Shown: positions 45,724 through 55,092, numbered from the stretch's first letter. The stretch is 64,000 nt of DNA from Fibrobacter sp. UWH4 (GCF_900142475.1 NZ_FRAY01000006.1:1-64000); one strand, 5' to 3'. A program made the numbers and translations. Notes: generated by a model not told the origin, from the letters alone.

Positions 45724-46041
45724 TTATACAACTTCGGAAACGGGCTGGGCACGGTGATCGTTCTGCTTATCGTTAGCCTTCTTGAGCTGGACCTTGATAC
45801 GTTCGAGCGTCACGTCGACGGCCTTGCCCATGTTTTCTTCGTCTGCGGAAGCAACCACCTGGGAGCCGGTAATGTTCACGGTAATTTCACAATGACGCTG
45901 ATGTTCTACTTCGTGGTCAAGAATAACGGAGGCACTGGTGATATTCGGATAGAAGCGGGCCAATTTGTCCATTTCTTCTTGAATGCGATCCTGAAGTCCG
46001 GCAGAAGCGTTGAAATGACGAGCAGAGAACTGAATATCCAT
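45724..46041 (-). CDS. hpf: ribosome hibernation promoting factor (short form)
   Basis: A 105-residue HPF/RaiA-type protein that binds the 30S subunit in stationary phase. The fold (MDIQFSARHFNASAGLQDRI, ASVILDHEVEHQRHCEITVNI, AVDVTLERIKVQLKKAND) is typical, without the C-terminal dimerisation domain of long HPF. GGAGG lies 8 nt before the ATG at 46041; a further upstream ATG (46056) lies before that Shine-Dalgarno sequence and is unlikely. The 155-nt gap to rpoN holds strong palindromes, so hpf may have its own promoter (TATATAC near 46106 on the minus strand). Confidence 0.92.
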   Translation of the reverse strand: MDIQFSARHFNASAGLQDRIQEEMDKLARFYPNITSASVILDHEVEHQRHCEITVNITGSQVVASADEENMGKAVDVTLERIKVQLKKANDKQNDHRAQPVSEVV

Positions 46042-46135
46042 ATTAATAACCTCCATAGAATGGGTTCTTATTGTATTGGTGGAACTTTTGCTCCACGTTT
46101 AGAGTATATACATCTTTTTTTGTTCAAAAACAAAG

Positions 46136-46181
46136 TTTTTTTGAAAAATTTTTCAAAAAAATTATTCCAAGTTGGAATAAT
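46136..46181. promoter_or_regulatory. two palindromes in the rpoN-hpf gap
   Basis: A 26-bp A/T dyad centred on GAAAAATTTTTC (46136-46161) could terminate rpoN transcripts. Beside it ATTATTCCAA-g-TTGGAATAAT (46161-46181) is a perfect 21-bp inverted repeat; its core TTCCA-N3-TGGAA also occurs upstream of the Fic-like gene. Operator function is possible but unproven. Confidence 0.45.
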
Positions 46182-46196
46182 GCCACCTAAAAGGAG

Positions 46197-47840
46197 CTAA
46201 ATCAGTCTTTTTCGCTGACTTGCCGGAAGAATGCGCAGTTCCTTTTCGCGGTACTTGGCGACCGTACGGCGCGCCACCTGGATTCCCTGCTCGGCCAACT
46301 TGTCCGAAATGGCCTGGTCCGAAAGGGGTTTCTTCTTGTCCTCGGCATCCACGAGCTTCTTGATGGCGTCCAGGATGGTCGCCGAGCTGAGCTCCTCGCC
46401 GCTTGCGCCGGGAAGGCTATCCTGCTTGACACCCGAGGTAAAGAAGCGCTTGAGTTCGTAGACTCCGTAGGGAGTATCCACGTACTTGCCGTTGATGGAA
46501 CGGTTCACGGTGCTCACGTCGCGCTTGATGTCGTCGGCGATGTCCTGCTGCACCATGGGCTTCAGGAAAGCGGGTCCCTTGGTGAAGAAATCCTTCTGGC
46601 GCTTGAATATCGCCCGCATCACGAGTTCCATGGTCGAGTAGCGGTTGTCGAGCGCCTTGATGAATTCCACGGCCTTAAAGAGGTGCGTGCGCACGTATTC
46701 CTTGTCGGACTTAGATGCACCCTTGTCGTCTAGAATCGCCTTGTAGGTCTGGTTGACACGGAGACGCTTCTGCATCGAGGAGCGGACCGATTCCACTTCC
46801 ATGCGGCCATGCTTCTCGACGACCTTCAGGTCGGCGGCGACGGTCTGGATGCGGGCATTCGACAGCTGGAAACCGGGGTGCGGACTGAGCCTTGCAAAAC
46901 TGGCCACGGCCTGTTGCACCTCTTCGGTCGATACCCCGAGCGCCCTGGCGATTTTCGCATAACGTAACGAAAGAAGGTCCTCGTAACAATTTTCGAGAAT
47001 CTTGATGCCGAGCGGCGGAAAATTCGGGATGGCGTAAGCCTGGATCATAAAGCATTCGCGCTGGTCACGGGCTCCGATACCGCGCGGAGTAAAGCCCTGC
47101 AGCACGTGGAGCGCCTCACGCACGGGGAGCGAACACTCTTCGAGTGACTTCTCGCCGCGGAGCATCGCCTCGATTTCGTTGACCAGCGGGTCCTGTGATT
47201 CGCGGATCAGCGACACCTCCGAGGACACTCCCTGCAAAAAACCGTTTTCGTCGAGGGAATCGATCAGGTATTCCACCAGCTGGCGGAAACGCTTTTCGGA
47301 GCAGCCTTCCTTGGAGAGCTGTTCCAATTGCTCCTTCGTGCCGGACCACAGCAGCAACTGGTCGCGCAACTTGTCCTGAAGGCTCTTCCCGTAATCCTTG
47401 ATGGGGCGGTCCCATTCGTCGTCCGCATCGTTCGACGGGGCATTCAGATCCTTGAACGGGGCGTCCTCGTTCATGGAGCCGTCCTTCAGGTACTGCTCGT
47501 AGTTGATATCGCCGCTGTCGGAACCGTCCAAAAGCTGGCTATCGCCCACGGCGCTGTCCTCGAGCGAGGAATAGTCCGCGGAATCGTAATCGTCGAAATC
47601 GTCGGGACGGTCGTCCTTGAGTTCCGCCCCGGAATCCGGAAGCTCGTCATCGTGGACTTCGCGTTCGTCCATCGGCGCGGAATCGTCCAATTCCAGAAGC
47701 GGGTTGCTTTCCAGTTCTTCCTTGATCGCCGTGTCGAGTTCCAGGGAATTTTTCTGCAGAATGGTTACGAACTGCCGTAACTGCGGCGAGAGCGTCTGCT
47801 CCAGTCGTTGAGAGGTACCAAGTTGCAATCCGAAATCCAT
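46197..47840 (-). CDS. rpoN: RNA polymerase sigma-54 factor
   Basis: A 547-residue sigma-54. Region I is glutamine/leucine-rich (GLQLGTSQRLEQTLSPQLRQF, activator contact); region II is long and very acidic (about 65-180, many Asp/Glu/Ser); region III contains the core-binding part, the HTH that reads the -12 element, and the RpoN box ARRTVAKYRE at about 523-532 that reads -24. I chose the ATG at 47840 because the conserved N-terminus begins there. It follows lptB by 117 nt, which include a GGATGAC-type palindrome. Three sigma-54 promoters are visible in this window. Confidence 0.96.
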   Translation of the reverse strand: MDFGLQLGTSQRLEQTLSPQLRQFVTILQKNSLELDTAIKEELESNPLLELDDSAPMDEREVHDDELPDSGAELKDDRPDDFDDYDSADYSSLEDSAVGDSQLLDGSDSGDINYEQYLKDGSMNEDAPFKDLNAPSNDADDEWDRPIKDYGKSLQDKLRDQLLLWSGTKEQLEQLSKEGCSEKRFRQLVEYLIDSLDENGFLQGVSSEVSLIRESQDPLVNEIEAMLRGEKSLEECSLPVREALHVLQGFTPRGIGARDQRECFMIQAYAIPNFPPLGIKILENCYEDLLSLRYAKIARALGVSTEEVQQAVASFARLSPHPGFQLSNARIQTVAADLKVVEKHGRMEVESVRSSMQKRLRVNQTYKAILDDKGASKSDKEYVRTHLFKAVEFIKALDNRYSTMELVMRAIFKRQKDFFTKGPAFLKPMVQQDIADDIKRDVSTVNRSINGKYVDTPYGVYELKRFFTSGVKQDSLPGASGEELSSATILDAIKKLVDAEDKKKPLSDQAISDKLAEQGIQVARRTVAKYREKELRILPASQRKRLI

Positions 47841-47873
47841 AGGCGATAAGTAGTAGAAAGTGATTAGAAGCAA

Positions 47874-47903
47874 GTCATCCTGGAGCGTAGCGACGGGATC
47901 CAG
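47874..47903. repeat. GGATGAC-tailed palindrome (inverted copy) between lptB and rpoN
   Basis: GTCATCCTGGAGCGTAG followed by CGACGGGATCCAG is the reverse complement of the hairpin repeats at 39446-39488 and 39681-39723, with a different loop. Confidence 0.7.
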
Positions 47904-47957
47904 CACTGGATTCCCTCCCTTCGGTCGAGAATGACTGTCAATCTTGTTGAAGTTTGT

Positions 47958-48695
47958 CTATCCTAGGCTGAAGCTGTCTCCTAGGTAAATGCGGCGAGCT
48001 TCGGGGTCGTTCGCGAGGTATTCCGAAGAACCTTCCGTCAGCACCTGGCTCTTGTACATGATATAGGCACGGTCGGTAATCGAGAGCGTCTCGCGCACGT
48101 TGTGGTCGGTAATGAGTACGCCCATTCCGCGTTCCTTGAGTCCCGATATAATCGACTGGATATCGGCCACGGCAATCGGGTCGATACCAGCGAAAGGTTC
48201 GTCGAGCAACAGGAACGACGGGTCGCTCGCGAGGGCGCGCGCAATTTCGAGGCGGCGGCGTTCACCGCCCGAGCAGCTCATGGACTTGGTCTTACGGATG
48301 TGCGTAATCTTGAATTCTTCCAGCAGTTCTTCGAGGCGGCGCTTGCGCTCGGACCGTTTCATGTCCTGCGTCTCGAGAATCGCCATGATGTTGTCCTCGA
48401 CACTTAGCTTGCGGAAGATGGAGGCTTCCTGCGGCAGGTAACCGATACCGAGGCGCGCACGCTTGTACATCGGCTTGTCCGTCATCTCGATGTCGTCGAG
48501 GAAGATATGTCCCGACTCCGGACGGACCATGCCCACGATCATATAGAACGACGTCGTCTTCCCCGCACCGTTCGGCCCGAGCAGCCCGACGATTTCACCC
48601 TGCGACACGCGGATGGACACGTCGCTCACGACCTGGCGACCGCCATAGACCTTTCTCAGGTGTTCCGTGCGTATGGTACTCACTAAGTTTTTCAT
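47958..48695 (-). CDS. lptB: LPS export ABC transporter ATPase
   Basis: A 245-residue ATPase that powers LPS extraction from the inner membrane with LptF/G. Walker A is GPNGAGKTT, the signature is [15 protein letters not shown], Walker [13 protein letters not shown], and [10 protein letters not shown] is the LptB-type H-loop. ATGA overlap (48692-48695) couples it to the lptA-like gene. lptF and lptG are not in the window. Identity is strong from the family-specific GHIFLDD and VRETL segments and from context. Confidence 0.95.
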   Translation of the reverse strand: MKNLVSTIRTEHLRKVYGGRQVVSDVSIRVSQGEIVGLLGPNGAGKTTSFYMIVGMVRPESGHIFLDDIEMTDKPMYKRARLGIGYLPQEASIFRKLSVEDNIMAILETQDMKRSERKRRLEELLEEFKITHIRKTKSMSCSGGERRRLEIARALASDPSFLLLDEPFAGIDPIAVADIQSIISGLKERGMGVLITDHNVRETLSITDRAYIMYKSQVLTEGSSEYLANDPEARRIYLGDSFSLG

Positions 48696-50056
48696 GGTTC
48701 CTTTCTGCTACTGGAAGAATTTACTAAATCCGACGGCGCAGTGTTAGTCTTATCTTTCTTTTTTCTCAATTTGTCAAAAAATCCGCGTTTTTGAGGGTTC
48801 CGCGCCATTGCGGATGAATCCTTCACGGCAGTCGCCTTGCGAAGGGAATCACGCTCGGCACGAGCCTTTTCCAAGGAATCCTTCTGCGCTTCCTTGCGCA
48901 GGCGTTCCGTCTTTTCCATATCGATATAGCGGCCGCTCGCCATGGTACCGCCACCGAGAAGCCTAAGCGACTTGACCGCATTTTTCTGCGCATCGAACAG
49001 GATGTGGATGGTATCGCCCGTCGCCTCGTTCTTGCCCGCGACCGAGCGGTCCTTCTTCACGTAAAAATAGGTGCTCTGCGCCTTGCCCGAAACGACCGCC
49101 TTGTCCATCTTGCCCTGGTTGAAATACAGGTCGAGGCGGTCCCCGTCCATCAGGTTGCGGTAGTCCTTGAGGTCGTCCTCGTAGAAGAATCCGCGGGCAT
49201 TCAGGTTCACGTACAGACGCTCGATCTTGTCCTTGCTGAATTCCGCATACAGCGTATCGCCGAACGCCTCGGTCACATGGCCAGGGGCGCCCCTCTTGGC
49301 TTCTTCCTGCTGCACGCCGTGGGCATTGCGGATCACGAGGGCGGACTTGAGCGACTTTCCGGCAGAGTCCAACACCAGGAAAATTGAATCGCCCGTCAGG
49401 TGGTAATTCTTCATGTCGCAGGTCGGGTGGCCCTTCATCGAGAGCCAGTTGTTCTGGCGGTCAAAGTAGCCCGTATCGCAGGTGACCACCATGTCGTTCT
49501 GCGTCACCTTCACCTGGTCGTAGGCCTCGGCGAAAGCGTTTTTCTTGTTGTAGATAATGCGCCTTGCGGAAATCGTCACCGTATCGATCTTGCCGTTTTT
49601 CGTCTTTTCGAACTGGTGGAGTTTCGGCTTCTGCGGCATCGTGAGAATTTCGTTCTCGCGATCGTATTCCAGATACTCGCCCGTAAAGAGGTAGGTCGTC
49701 GCGGAATCGCCCGCATGCACGTCGCCAGACGCAGTCGCGATTCCCTTTTTCTTCTGGTAGATGCCGTTGTGCGCGTCGATGAATCCGGACGGGTGCGTAA
49801 AGAGGAAACCGCCGCCGCACTGCACCGTCTCGGCGTCCTTGTTCCAGAAGGCGCGCTGCGTGCGGAACTGCACGCTGTCGTGTACAAAGTGTACACGACC
49901 CTGCAAGAGCAGGGTACCGCGCTTGCGGGCGACAGCAAGGCTGTCGGCGTGCTTCATGATCAGTGGCGATGTCTGGGCGGCGGCGCCTGTCGCGAGGAGC
50001 GCGACAAGCAGCAGCGGCAAAAGCCCGCGCAGCATATTACAAATCGGTGCGCCCAC
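48692..50056 (-). CDS. lptA: LptA/OstA-type periplasmic LPS transport protein
   Basis: A 454-residue exported protein of the OstA family, the bridge that carries LPS across the periplasm. The signal peptide (about 1-28, hydrophobic [17 protein letters not shown]) is followed by repeating beta-jellyroll strands ([63 protein letters not shown]). It is far longer than E. coli LptA (about 185), with two OstA-like units and a charged C-terminal tail rich in Lys, Arg and Ser. The start may be GTG at 50056, overlapping the lptC stop, or ATG at 50035. Confidence 0.85.
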   Translation of the reverse strand: MGAPICNMLRGLLPLLLVALLATGAAAQTSPLIMKHADSLAVARKRGTLLLQGRVHFVHDSVQFRTQRAFWNKDAETVQCGGGFLFTHPSGFIDAHNGIYQKKKGIATASGDVHAGDSATTYLFTGEYLEYDRENEILTMPQKPKLHQFEKTKNGKIDTVTISARRIIYNKKNAFAEAYDQVKVTQNDMVVTCDTGYFDRQNNWLSMKGHPTCDMKNYHLTGDSIFLVLDSAGKSLKSALVIRNAHGVQQEEAKRGAPGHVTEAFGDTLYAEFSKDKIERLYVNLNARGFFYEDDLKDYRNLMDGDRLDLYFNQGKMDKAVVSGKAQSTYFYVKKDRSVAGKNEATGDTIHILFDAQKNAVKSLRLLGGGTMASGRYIDMEKTERLRKEAQKDSLEKARAERDSLRKATAVKDSSAMARNPQKRGFFDKLRKKKDKTNTAPSDLVNSSSSRKEP

Positions 50057-50868
50057 TAGTCCACCATCACCTTCGCCTTCGGGCGCTCGCCGCTCTTGGC
50101 GGGGCGCCTCGGCAAATCAGGACCGGCTTTTGCCGATGCTGAGTCCGGGACGGACTGCGCCGCCGGCTTCGCAGGGGCGGCCTGCAGCGGTACAGCATTC
50201 GCCTGCGAATTTTGCCCCGGATTTTTCGTCGGGGCAGCCGATGCAGGACTTGCGGGAGTCGCCGCCTGCACGCTGTCACGGGTCTCGATTTCCTTCGCCT
50301 GTTTTTTGTCTTCGTCTTTCAGGCGCCGGGCGGCATCCTGGAAAATTCCCGTCACGTTCGAAAGGATACGCCAGTTGTCCATGTGGGCGTCGCTCACGAA
50401 ACCCTGCCCCTGCAGCACGTCGCCTTCTTCGCTCACCACGCGCACGTAGCTCTGCGTCGTCACCAGGTTGTCCTTCTTGTTCCAGATGAGCGAATCGGAA
50501 CGCACCGAGGCGCCCTTGGGAGTAAGCGCATACACGTGCCCATAGGCATAGACGTAAGTGAACTTCAGGTCCATGCGTCCGGAATCCGCACGCAGGAACG
50601 CCGTACGTTCGCCGAGAGAATCGTAGATATCCACCAGCACCGGACGCACGAAAACGACCTCCTTGTCGCTCCAGCGTTCCAGATAGGCGGTCTTCAGCTT
50701 CCAGGCGAGAACGCCCTTGTCGTAGCTGTCCATCAGGGTGGTATCGGTAAAGAGCATTTCCGGGCGTTCCACCTGGAGCCACGGCTTTTCCTCTTCGATT
50801 TCTTCGCAGGCCGAAAGCAGGATACATAGCCCAAAGAGGACCGATGCAAGCACCAGTCCTTCAATCAT
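50056..50868 (-). CDS. lptC: LptC-like lipoprotein of the LPS export system
   Basis: A 270-residue protein with lipoprotein signal (FGLCILLSAC) and an LptC/OstA-like beta domain (about 35-150: AWKLKTAYLERWSDKEVVFVRPVLVDIYDSLGERTAFLRADSGRMD), then a long Ala/Pro/Lys-rich tail (about 165-270) that is not in E. coli LptC. LptC passes LPS from LptBFG to LptA. The frame is open back to a GTG at 50913, but a near-perfect sigma-54 promoter lies inside that extension (50875-50891), and the lipoprotein signal starts at the ATG 50868, so I use the shorter start. With that promoter the transcript begins at or just after this ATG; a GTG at 50853 preceded by GAAGGA is an alternative. Confidence 0.82.
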   Translation of the reverse strand: MIEGLVLASVLFGLCILLSACEEIEEEKPWLQVERPEMLFTDTTLMDSYDKGVLAWKLKTAYLERWSDKEVVFVRPVLVDIYDSLGERTAFLRADSGRMDLKFTYVYAYGHVYALTPKGASVRSDSLIWNKKDNLVTTQSYVRVVSEEGDVLQGQGFVSDAHMDNWRILSNVTGIFQDAARRLKDEDKKQAKEIETRDSVQAATPASPASAAPTKNPGQNSQANAVPLQAAPAKPAAQSVPDSASAKAGPDLPRRPAKSGERPKAKVMVD

Positions 50869-50874
50869 TCGTCT

Positions 50875-50891
50875 ATGCAAAAAACGTGCCA
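50875..50891 (-). promoter_or_regulatory. sigma-54 (-24/-12) promoter at the start of the lptC-lptA-lptB-rpoN run
   Basis: Minus strand TGGCACG (50885-50891), N4 = TTTT, TTGCAT (50875-50880): a perfect match to the RpoN consensus. The predicted +1 is about 50865, inside or directly after the annotated lptC start codon. Genes downstream include rpoN itself. Confidence 0.7.
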
Positions 50892-50935
50892 CGAAGAGCA
50901 ATTTAGAAAACACACGACAGGGCGGCGATGCCTTT

Positions 50936-51274
50936 TTAGCCCTGATTCGCTTCGAGCTTGCTGATTTCGCCCGCCTGCTTGTCGCAGATGTTCTTCAGGT
51001 TCTCGATTTCGGCATCCTTCTTGGCTACTTGGTCCTTAAGGTCTTCGCACTGGGCGGCGTATGTCTGCTTGGCCTCGGTCTGGGTCTTGAGGTCATTCAA
51101 AAGGCTGTCGGCGGAATTGCGGAGGCTCTGCACCGTATTTTCGGCATCCTTGAGGGCGGCGTCGCTTTCGCAGGATTCGTCTTCGTCGGCGCAAAGGTCC
51201 TTGATTTTCTTGGAAACAGCAATAGCGGCAGCGGCACCTACGGCAAGACCAGCAATAAAACTAGAGGCTTTCAT
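50936..51274 (-). CDS. YtxH-like small membrane-anchored coiled-coil protein
   Basis: A 112-residue protein. Residues 1-22 form a glycine/alanine-rich hydrophobic segment (FIAGLAVGAAAAIAVSKK) as in YtxH family proteins; residues 30-110 form a coiled coil (VQSLRNSADSLLNDLKTQ, DLKDQVAKKDAEIENLKNI). AAGGAG precedes the ATG at 51274. It lies upstream of lptC on the same strand with 67 nt between the annotated frames. YtxH-like proteins are linked to stress in some bacteria; no function is established here. Confidence 0.7.
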   Translation of the reverse strand: MKASSFIAGLAVGAAAAIAVSKKIKDLCADEDESCESDAALKDAENTVQSLRNSADSLLNDLKTQTEAKQTYAAQCEDLKDQVAKKDAEIENLKNICDKQAGEISKLEANQG

Positions 51275-51390
51275 ATTAAACTCCTTGGGATTATTTTCCC
51301 TAATAATATATAATTTGAAATTAGCAAAAACGCAAAAAAAAGAACTTACTTGGTAGAATTTAGAGCTTAGGGAAGTATTTTTTCGAAGCA

Positions 51391-51422
51391 AAAGACCCCT
51401 AGGATTGCTCCTAGGGGTCTTT
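51391..51422 (-). terminator. terminator of tRNA-Ser
   Basis: AAAGACCCCTAGGA (51391-51404) pairs perfectly with TCCTAGGGGTCTTT (51409-51422); minus-strand transcription continues into TTTT. Confidence 0.85.
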
Positions 51423-51426
51423 GCAG

Positions 51427-51515
51427 CGGGAAGAGCGAGATTCGAACTCGCGATAGGATTAAGTCCTATACGTCCTTAGCAGGGACGCGCCTTCGGCCAG
51501 CTCGGCCATCTTCCC
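51427..51515 (-). tRNA. tRNA-Ser (anticodon GCT)
   Basis: An 89-nt class II tRNA with acceptor GGGAAGA/TCTTCCC, anticodon stem GTCC/GGAC with loop CTGCTAA giving GCT (reads AGC/AGT), a long variable arm (TATAGGACTTAATCCTAT region), and T arm GCGAG-TTCGAAT-CTCGC. CCA is not encoded. Confidence 0.94.
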
Positions 51516-51640
51516 ATCTCGGGGACACAAATTTTAGATAAAATTCAGCAATTTTTCAAGGGTAAAGAAGCAAAAACCCTAAATTTCGCCCCAAAAACGC
51601 ACATTTTTTTACAATTAGCGAAGTACAAAACCAAAATTTC

Positions 51641-51646
51641 TAAATT
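51641..51646 (+). promoter_or_regulatory. -10-like element for a probably leaderless mRNA (class A PBP)
   Basis: TAAATT ends 6 nt before the ATG at 51653 and no Shine-Dalgarno sequence is present. Confidence 0.35.
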
Positions 51647-51652
51647 TTTAGT

Positions 51653-54600
51653 ATGCATCTCCTTAAAAAATTGCTCAAAATCGTGGCCGCATTCGCCCTG
51701 GTCGGCCTGATTTGCTGTATTCCCGCCTATATCGTCGTCTTCAAGATCCTGCCGACCCAGGATCCGGACAACCAGTTCAACCGCGCGACCATCCTGCAAG
51801 TCCTTTCGGGCGAGACCCGCGTCTACTATAACGACGGAGAACAGCTCCTAGGCGCCTTTTTCGATGCAAACCACCGCGTGTACGTGCCCTACGGCGACAT
51901 CCCGGCAAACATCGTGAACGCCCTGATCGCCGCCGAAGACGCCGGCTACTGGAACCACAACGGTTTCAGCATCTACGGCTTTACCCGCGCCATGGTCTCG
52001 AACCTGAAAAGCGGCCACATGCGCCAGGGCGGATCCACGCTCACCCAGCAGACCGTCAAGAACATTTTCGGACGTGAAGAAAGGAGCATCAAGGAAAAGG
52101 GCAAGGAGCTCATCAACGCGCTCCGCATGGAAAACCATTTCAGCAAGGAAGAAATCCTGGAATTCTACCTGAACCAGTTCCACGTTTCGGGTACCGGGAA
52201 GGGCGTCGCCATCGCCGCGCAGTACTTTTTCAACAAGGACCTCAAGGACCTCACCCTTGCCGAATGCGCCTTTATCGCCGGTTCCGTGAAGGGCCCCTTC
52301 AACTACGACCCGTTTATCCAGCGTAACGCCGAACGCCGCGAGAAGGCGCTCGCCCGCGGCAAGGAACGCCTGGAATACGTGCTCGGTCGCATGGTCGAGG
52401 AAAACTACATATCGCAAGAGGACATGGACGCAGCCCTCGCGAAACCGCTCGAATTCAACCACGGCAATTTCCGTTTCAGCGTCAGCACGATGCTCGACCG
52501 CATCGAAGAAAAGCTGGACGGCGAATTCTTCCAGAAGAAATTCGAGGCCGAAGGAATCGAGGACTGGCGTAAGGCGCAGCTCTCGATTACGACAACCGTG
52601 GACGCCAGGAGCCAGGACGCCGCGAAGACCGCGCTGCAGGCAAACATCAGCGGACTCCAGATGCAGCTGGGCGGTTTCGTGCTCCCGAAGGCGCAGTTCG
52701 CGAACCGCGCCCAGACGGCACGCAAGGGCGACTACCTGTACGGCACCATCGACAGCATCACGGTCGACGAAAAGGGGAGTCTCAAGTCGTTGACGCTAGG
52801 TTTCGGCCAGCTCAAGGGAATGGTCTCCGAGGCAGCCGTCAAGGACTTCGCGAAAAAAGCCGGCGGTGACGTGAACAAGATTCTGGCACCGCAGCTCAAG
52901 AAAGGCGCTATCTTGCTGGTGAGCGTCATGGACGACAAACTGATAGACGGATTCGCACAGTGCCAGATCGAAACGGAGCCCGTGCTGCAGGGCGGACTTT
53001 TCGCCATCCAGAACGGAAACGTGATCGCAAGCCAGGGCGGTTTCCACAATACCGGATTCGACCGCAGCTTCAAGGCGGTGCGACAGCTCGGTTCCAGCTG
53101 GAAGCCGATTCTTTACGCCCTTGCGCTCAAGTACCACTGGCATTACCTCGACATGCTCGAGAACGACTTCAACGTTTTCCAGTTCGTGAACCAGTTCTAT
53201 TTCCCGCGGCCCGACCACAAGAACAAGGGTGATGTCGTGAGCATCGCCTGGGCCACGACGCGATCCGAAAATATCGCGAGCATCTGGCTCCTGGAACACC
53301 TGCTCGACAAGGTTCCGCTCGAAGAATTCAACGAAGTGGCCGCCGCCAACGGCTACGCCCGCACCGAAGACGAAGACACCAAGAAATACTTCGAACGCCT
53401 GCGCGACAAGTTCGGGCTGATCCTGAAAGAAGATGTCAAACGCGAAATCGAATTCACCAAGGCACGCGACGCCCTCGCCGAACGCTACAGGAACGAAGGC
53501 AAGGACGACAAGGCACGCGACGTGATGAACCTGCGCTACGGAACCTTCAACGACATCGCTATCAAGCAGGCGAAGAAGGATTCGAAGATTATCGCCTTCA
53601 TCAACCACAACTACAAGCGCTATGCGGAAATCCTGCGCGAACGCCAGGCCCAGGAGCTGGACCCGACCGCCGTGCTCACGCCGCTCGATTCGGTGGTGCT
53701 GTACGACCACTTTACGCTCGCCGACATGAAGCGACTCTCGACGATGATCGAACCGGTCGACGGAGAGGCGGACTATCTTGATGCCGAACATATCCGCTAC
53801 TGGCCCGACTTCCGGCGTTCACTTTCGTTCGCGGAATACGCGCGGTTCGCAAAAGAAATCGGCATCAAGCAAAAACTGCAGAAGGTATTCAGCATGCCGC
53901 TCGGCGTAAATGACATCACGCTCGCCGAGATTTCCACCGCCTACCAGACGATGCTCACGGGCAAGGTCTTCAAGTGCCTGGACGGCGACTGGACCGATCC
54001 CTGTTTCATCAAGGAAATCAAGAACCGCGACGGCAAGGTGATTTTCAGGAACAAGACCGAAAGCAAGGTCGTGCTCGGCGATACGATTACCTCGCAGATG
54101 GCGGTCATGTTGCATTCCGTGTTCGTGAACGGGACGGCCCGAAGCCAGTACACCAGCATGACGGTGACTTCCCCGGACAGCGCCATTACGCTGCGCTACC
54201 CGGCACTCGGAAAGACCGGTACCACCAACGATTACAGGAACGTGGCCTTCATGGGCGCGCTCCCCACTTACGTGAACGAGAAAAACGGCATCTCGACGGA
54301 TTCCGTGGTCGCTATCGGAAGCTACGTGGGCTTCGACGACAACAAACCGCTGAAATCCGGACGCACGCGCATTGCGGGTGCAAGCGGCGGCCTTCCGCAG
54401 TGGGCCGATTTTGCGAAGAAGGAAATCGAGATCCTCGGCATTCCCGAAAAGATCGACTTCCTTGACATCTCGATGCTCGCCGCGGGCGAAGTGCCGCTGG
54501 TACTCCCCAACGAACGCGGCCAGCTGACGGTGGACCCGATGACCGGAAACATCATGGCAGGCGCAGATGCAGCCCAGGGACGACCGCTCCCGTGGATCGA

Positions 54601-54991
54601 CGTTCCAGGTTTCACCCCGCCGCAAGTGCAGAACGCAGCCGCAGAAACTGCAGCCGAAAACGGAATCATGGTAAGCCTCCCGATGCCCGCGACGGAACAG
54701 GCCGCCACGGCAGAACCGCCAGCACCATCGGAAAACACCGAAGCCGCACCACAGACAGCCTCGGGCGAAAATGCAACGACAGCGGCACCGCAGGCTGTGG
54801 AAAACACGGTCGCAACGGAATCGGATACCCCGAACGCCGCTCCGGCGAGCGCTCCTGCCGAAAACGCAGCCGCCACGCAACCCGCACAGCCTGCACAGCC
54901 GAAGGCTGCCGCCATGCCCAAGGATGACGACTGGGACCTGCCTGCAGGATTCGACAGCAAGAACGCCTTCGTGCCTATCGAAGCGGAATAA
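51653..54991 (+). CDS. class A penicillin-binding protein (PBP1a type)
   Basis: An 1112-residue bifunctional peptidoglycan synthase: N-terminal membrane helix (about 10-32), GT51 transglycosylase domain (catalytic Glu95 in AAEDAGYW, then RQGGSTLTQQ), an OB-like linker and a transpeptidase domain with Ser481-xx-Lys484 (LGSSWKP), Ser538-x-Asn540 (SEN) and Lys854-Thr-Gly (GKTGTT). The spacing from SxxK to KTG is about 370 residues, some 130 more than in E. coli PBP1a; the extra part is helical and charged (about 560-700). The last ~110 residues are Ala/Pro/Glu/Thr-rich. It is monocistronic. Confidence 0.94.
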   Translation: MHLLKKLLKIVAAFALVGLICCIPAYIVVFKILPTQDPDNQFNRATILQVLSGETRVYYNDGEQLLGAFFDANHRVYVPYGDIPANIVNALIAAEDAGYWNHNGFSIYGFTRAMVSNLKSGHMRQGGSTLTQQTVKNIFGREERSIKEKGKELINALRMENHFSKEEILEFYLNQFHVSGTGKGVAIAAQYFFNKDLKDLTLAECAFIAGSVKGPFNYDPFIQRNAERREKALARGKERLEYVLGRMVEENYISQEDMDAALAKPLEFNHGNFRFSVSTMLDRIEEKLDGEFFQKKFEAEGIEDWRKAQLSITTTVDARSQDAAKTALQANISGLQMQLGGFVLPKAQFANRAQTARKGDYLYGTIDSITVDEKGSLKSLTLGFGQLKGMVSEAAVKDFAKKAGGDVNKILAPQLKKGAILLVSVMDDKLIDGFAQCQIETEPVLQGGLFAIQNGNVIASQGGFHNTGFDRSFKAVRQLGSSWKPILYALALKYHWHYLDMLENDFNVFQFVNQFYFPRPDHKNKGDVVSIAWATTRSENIASIWLLEHLLDKVPLEEFNEVAAANGYARTEDEDTKKYFERLRDKFGLILKEDVKREIEFTKARDALAERYRNEGKDDKARDVMNLRYGTFNDIAIKQAKKDSKIIAFINHNYKRYAEILRERQAQELDPTAVLTPLDSVVLYDHFTLADMKRLSTMIEPVDGEADYLDAEHIRYWPDFRRSLSFAEYARFAKEIGIKQKLQKVFSMPLGVNDITLAEISTAYQTMLTGKVFKCLDGDWTDPCFIKEIKNRDGKVIFRNKTESKVVLGDTITSQMAVMLHSVFVNGTARSQYTSMTVTSPDSAITLRYPALGKTGTTNDYRNVAFMGALPTYVNEKNGISTDSVVAIGSYVGFDDNKPLKSGRTRIAGASGGLPQWADFAKKEIEILGIPEKIDFLDISMLAAGEVPLVLPNERGQLTVDPMTGNIMAGADAAQGRPLPWIDVPGFTPPQVQNAAAETAAENGIMVSLPMPATEQAATAEPPAPSENTEAAPQTASGENATTAAPQAVENTVATESDTPNAAPASAPAENAAATQPAQPAQPKAAAMPKDDDWDLPAGFDSKNAFVPIEAE

Positions 54992-55030
54992 CCAGTTTCT
55001 TCCTGCTCCAACATTTTTACACTCTTACAA

Positions 55031-55068
55031 AAAAAGACCGTGGCTTCAAAATTCGCCACGGCCTTTTT
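55031..55068. terminator. bidirectional terminator between the PBP and GH43 genes
   Basis: CCGTGGC (55038-55044) pairs with GCCACGG (55055-55061), flanked by an A-run on the left and a T-run on the right. Confidence 0.85.
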
Positions 55069-55092
55069 ACGTTGTATAAGTTGGATGTCGAA

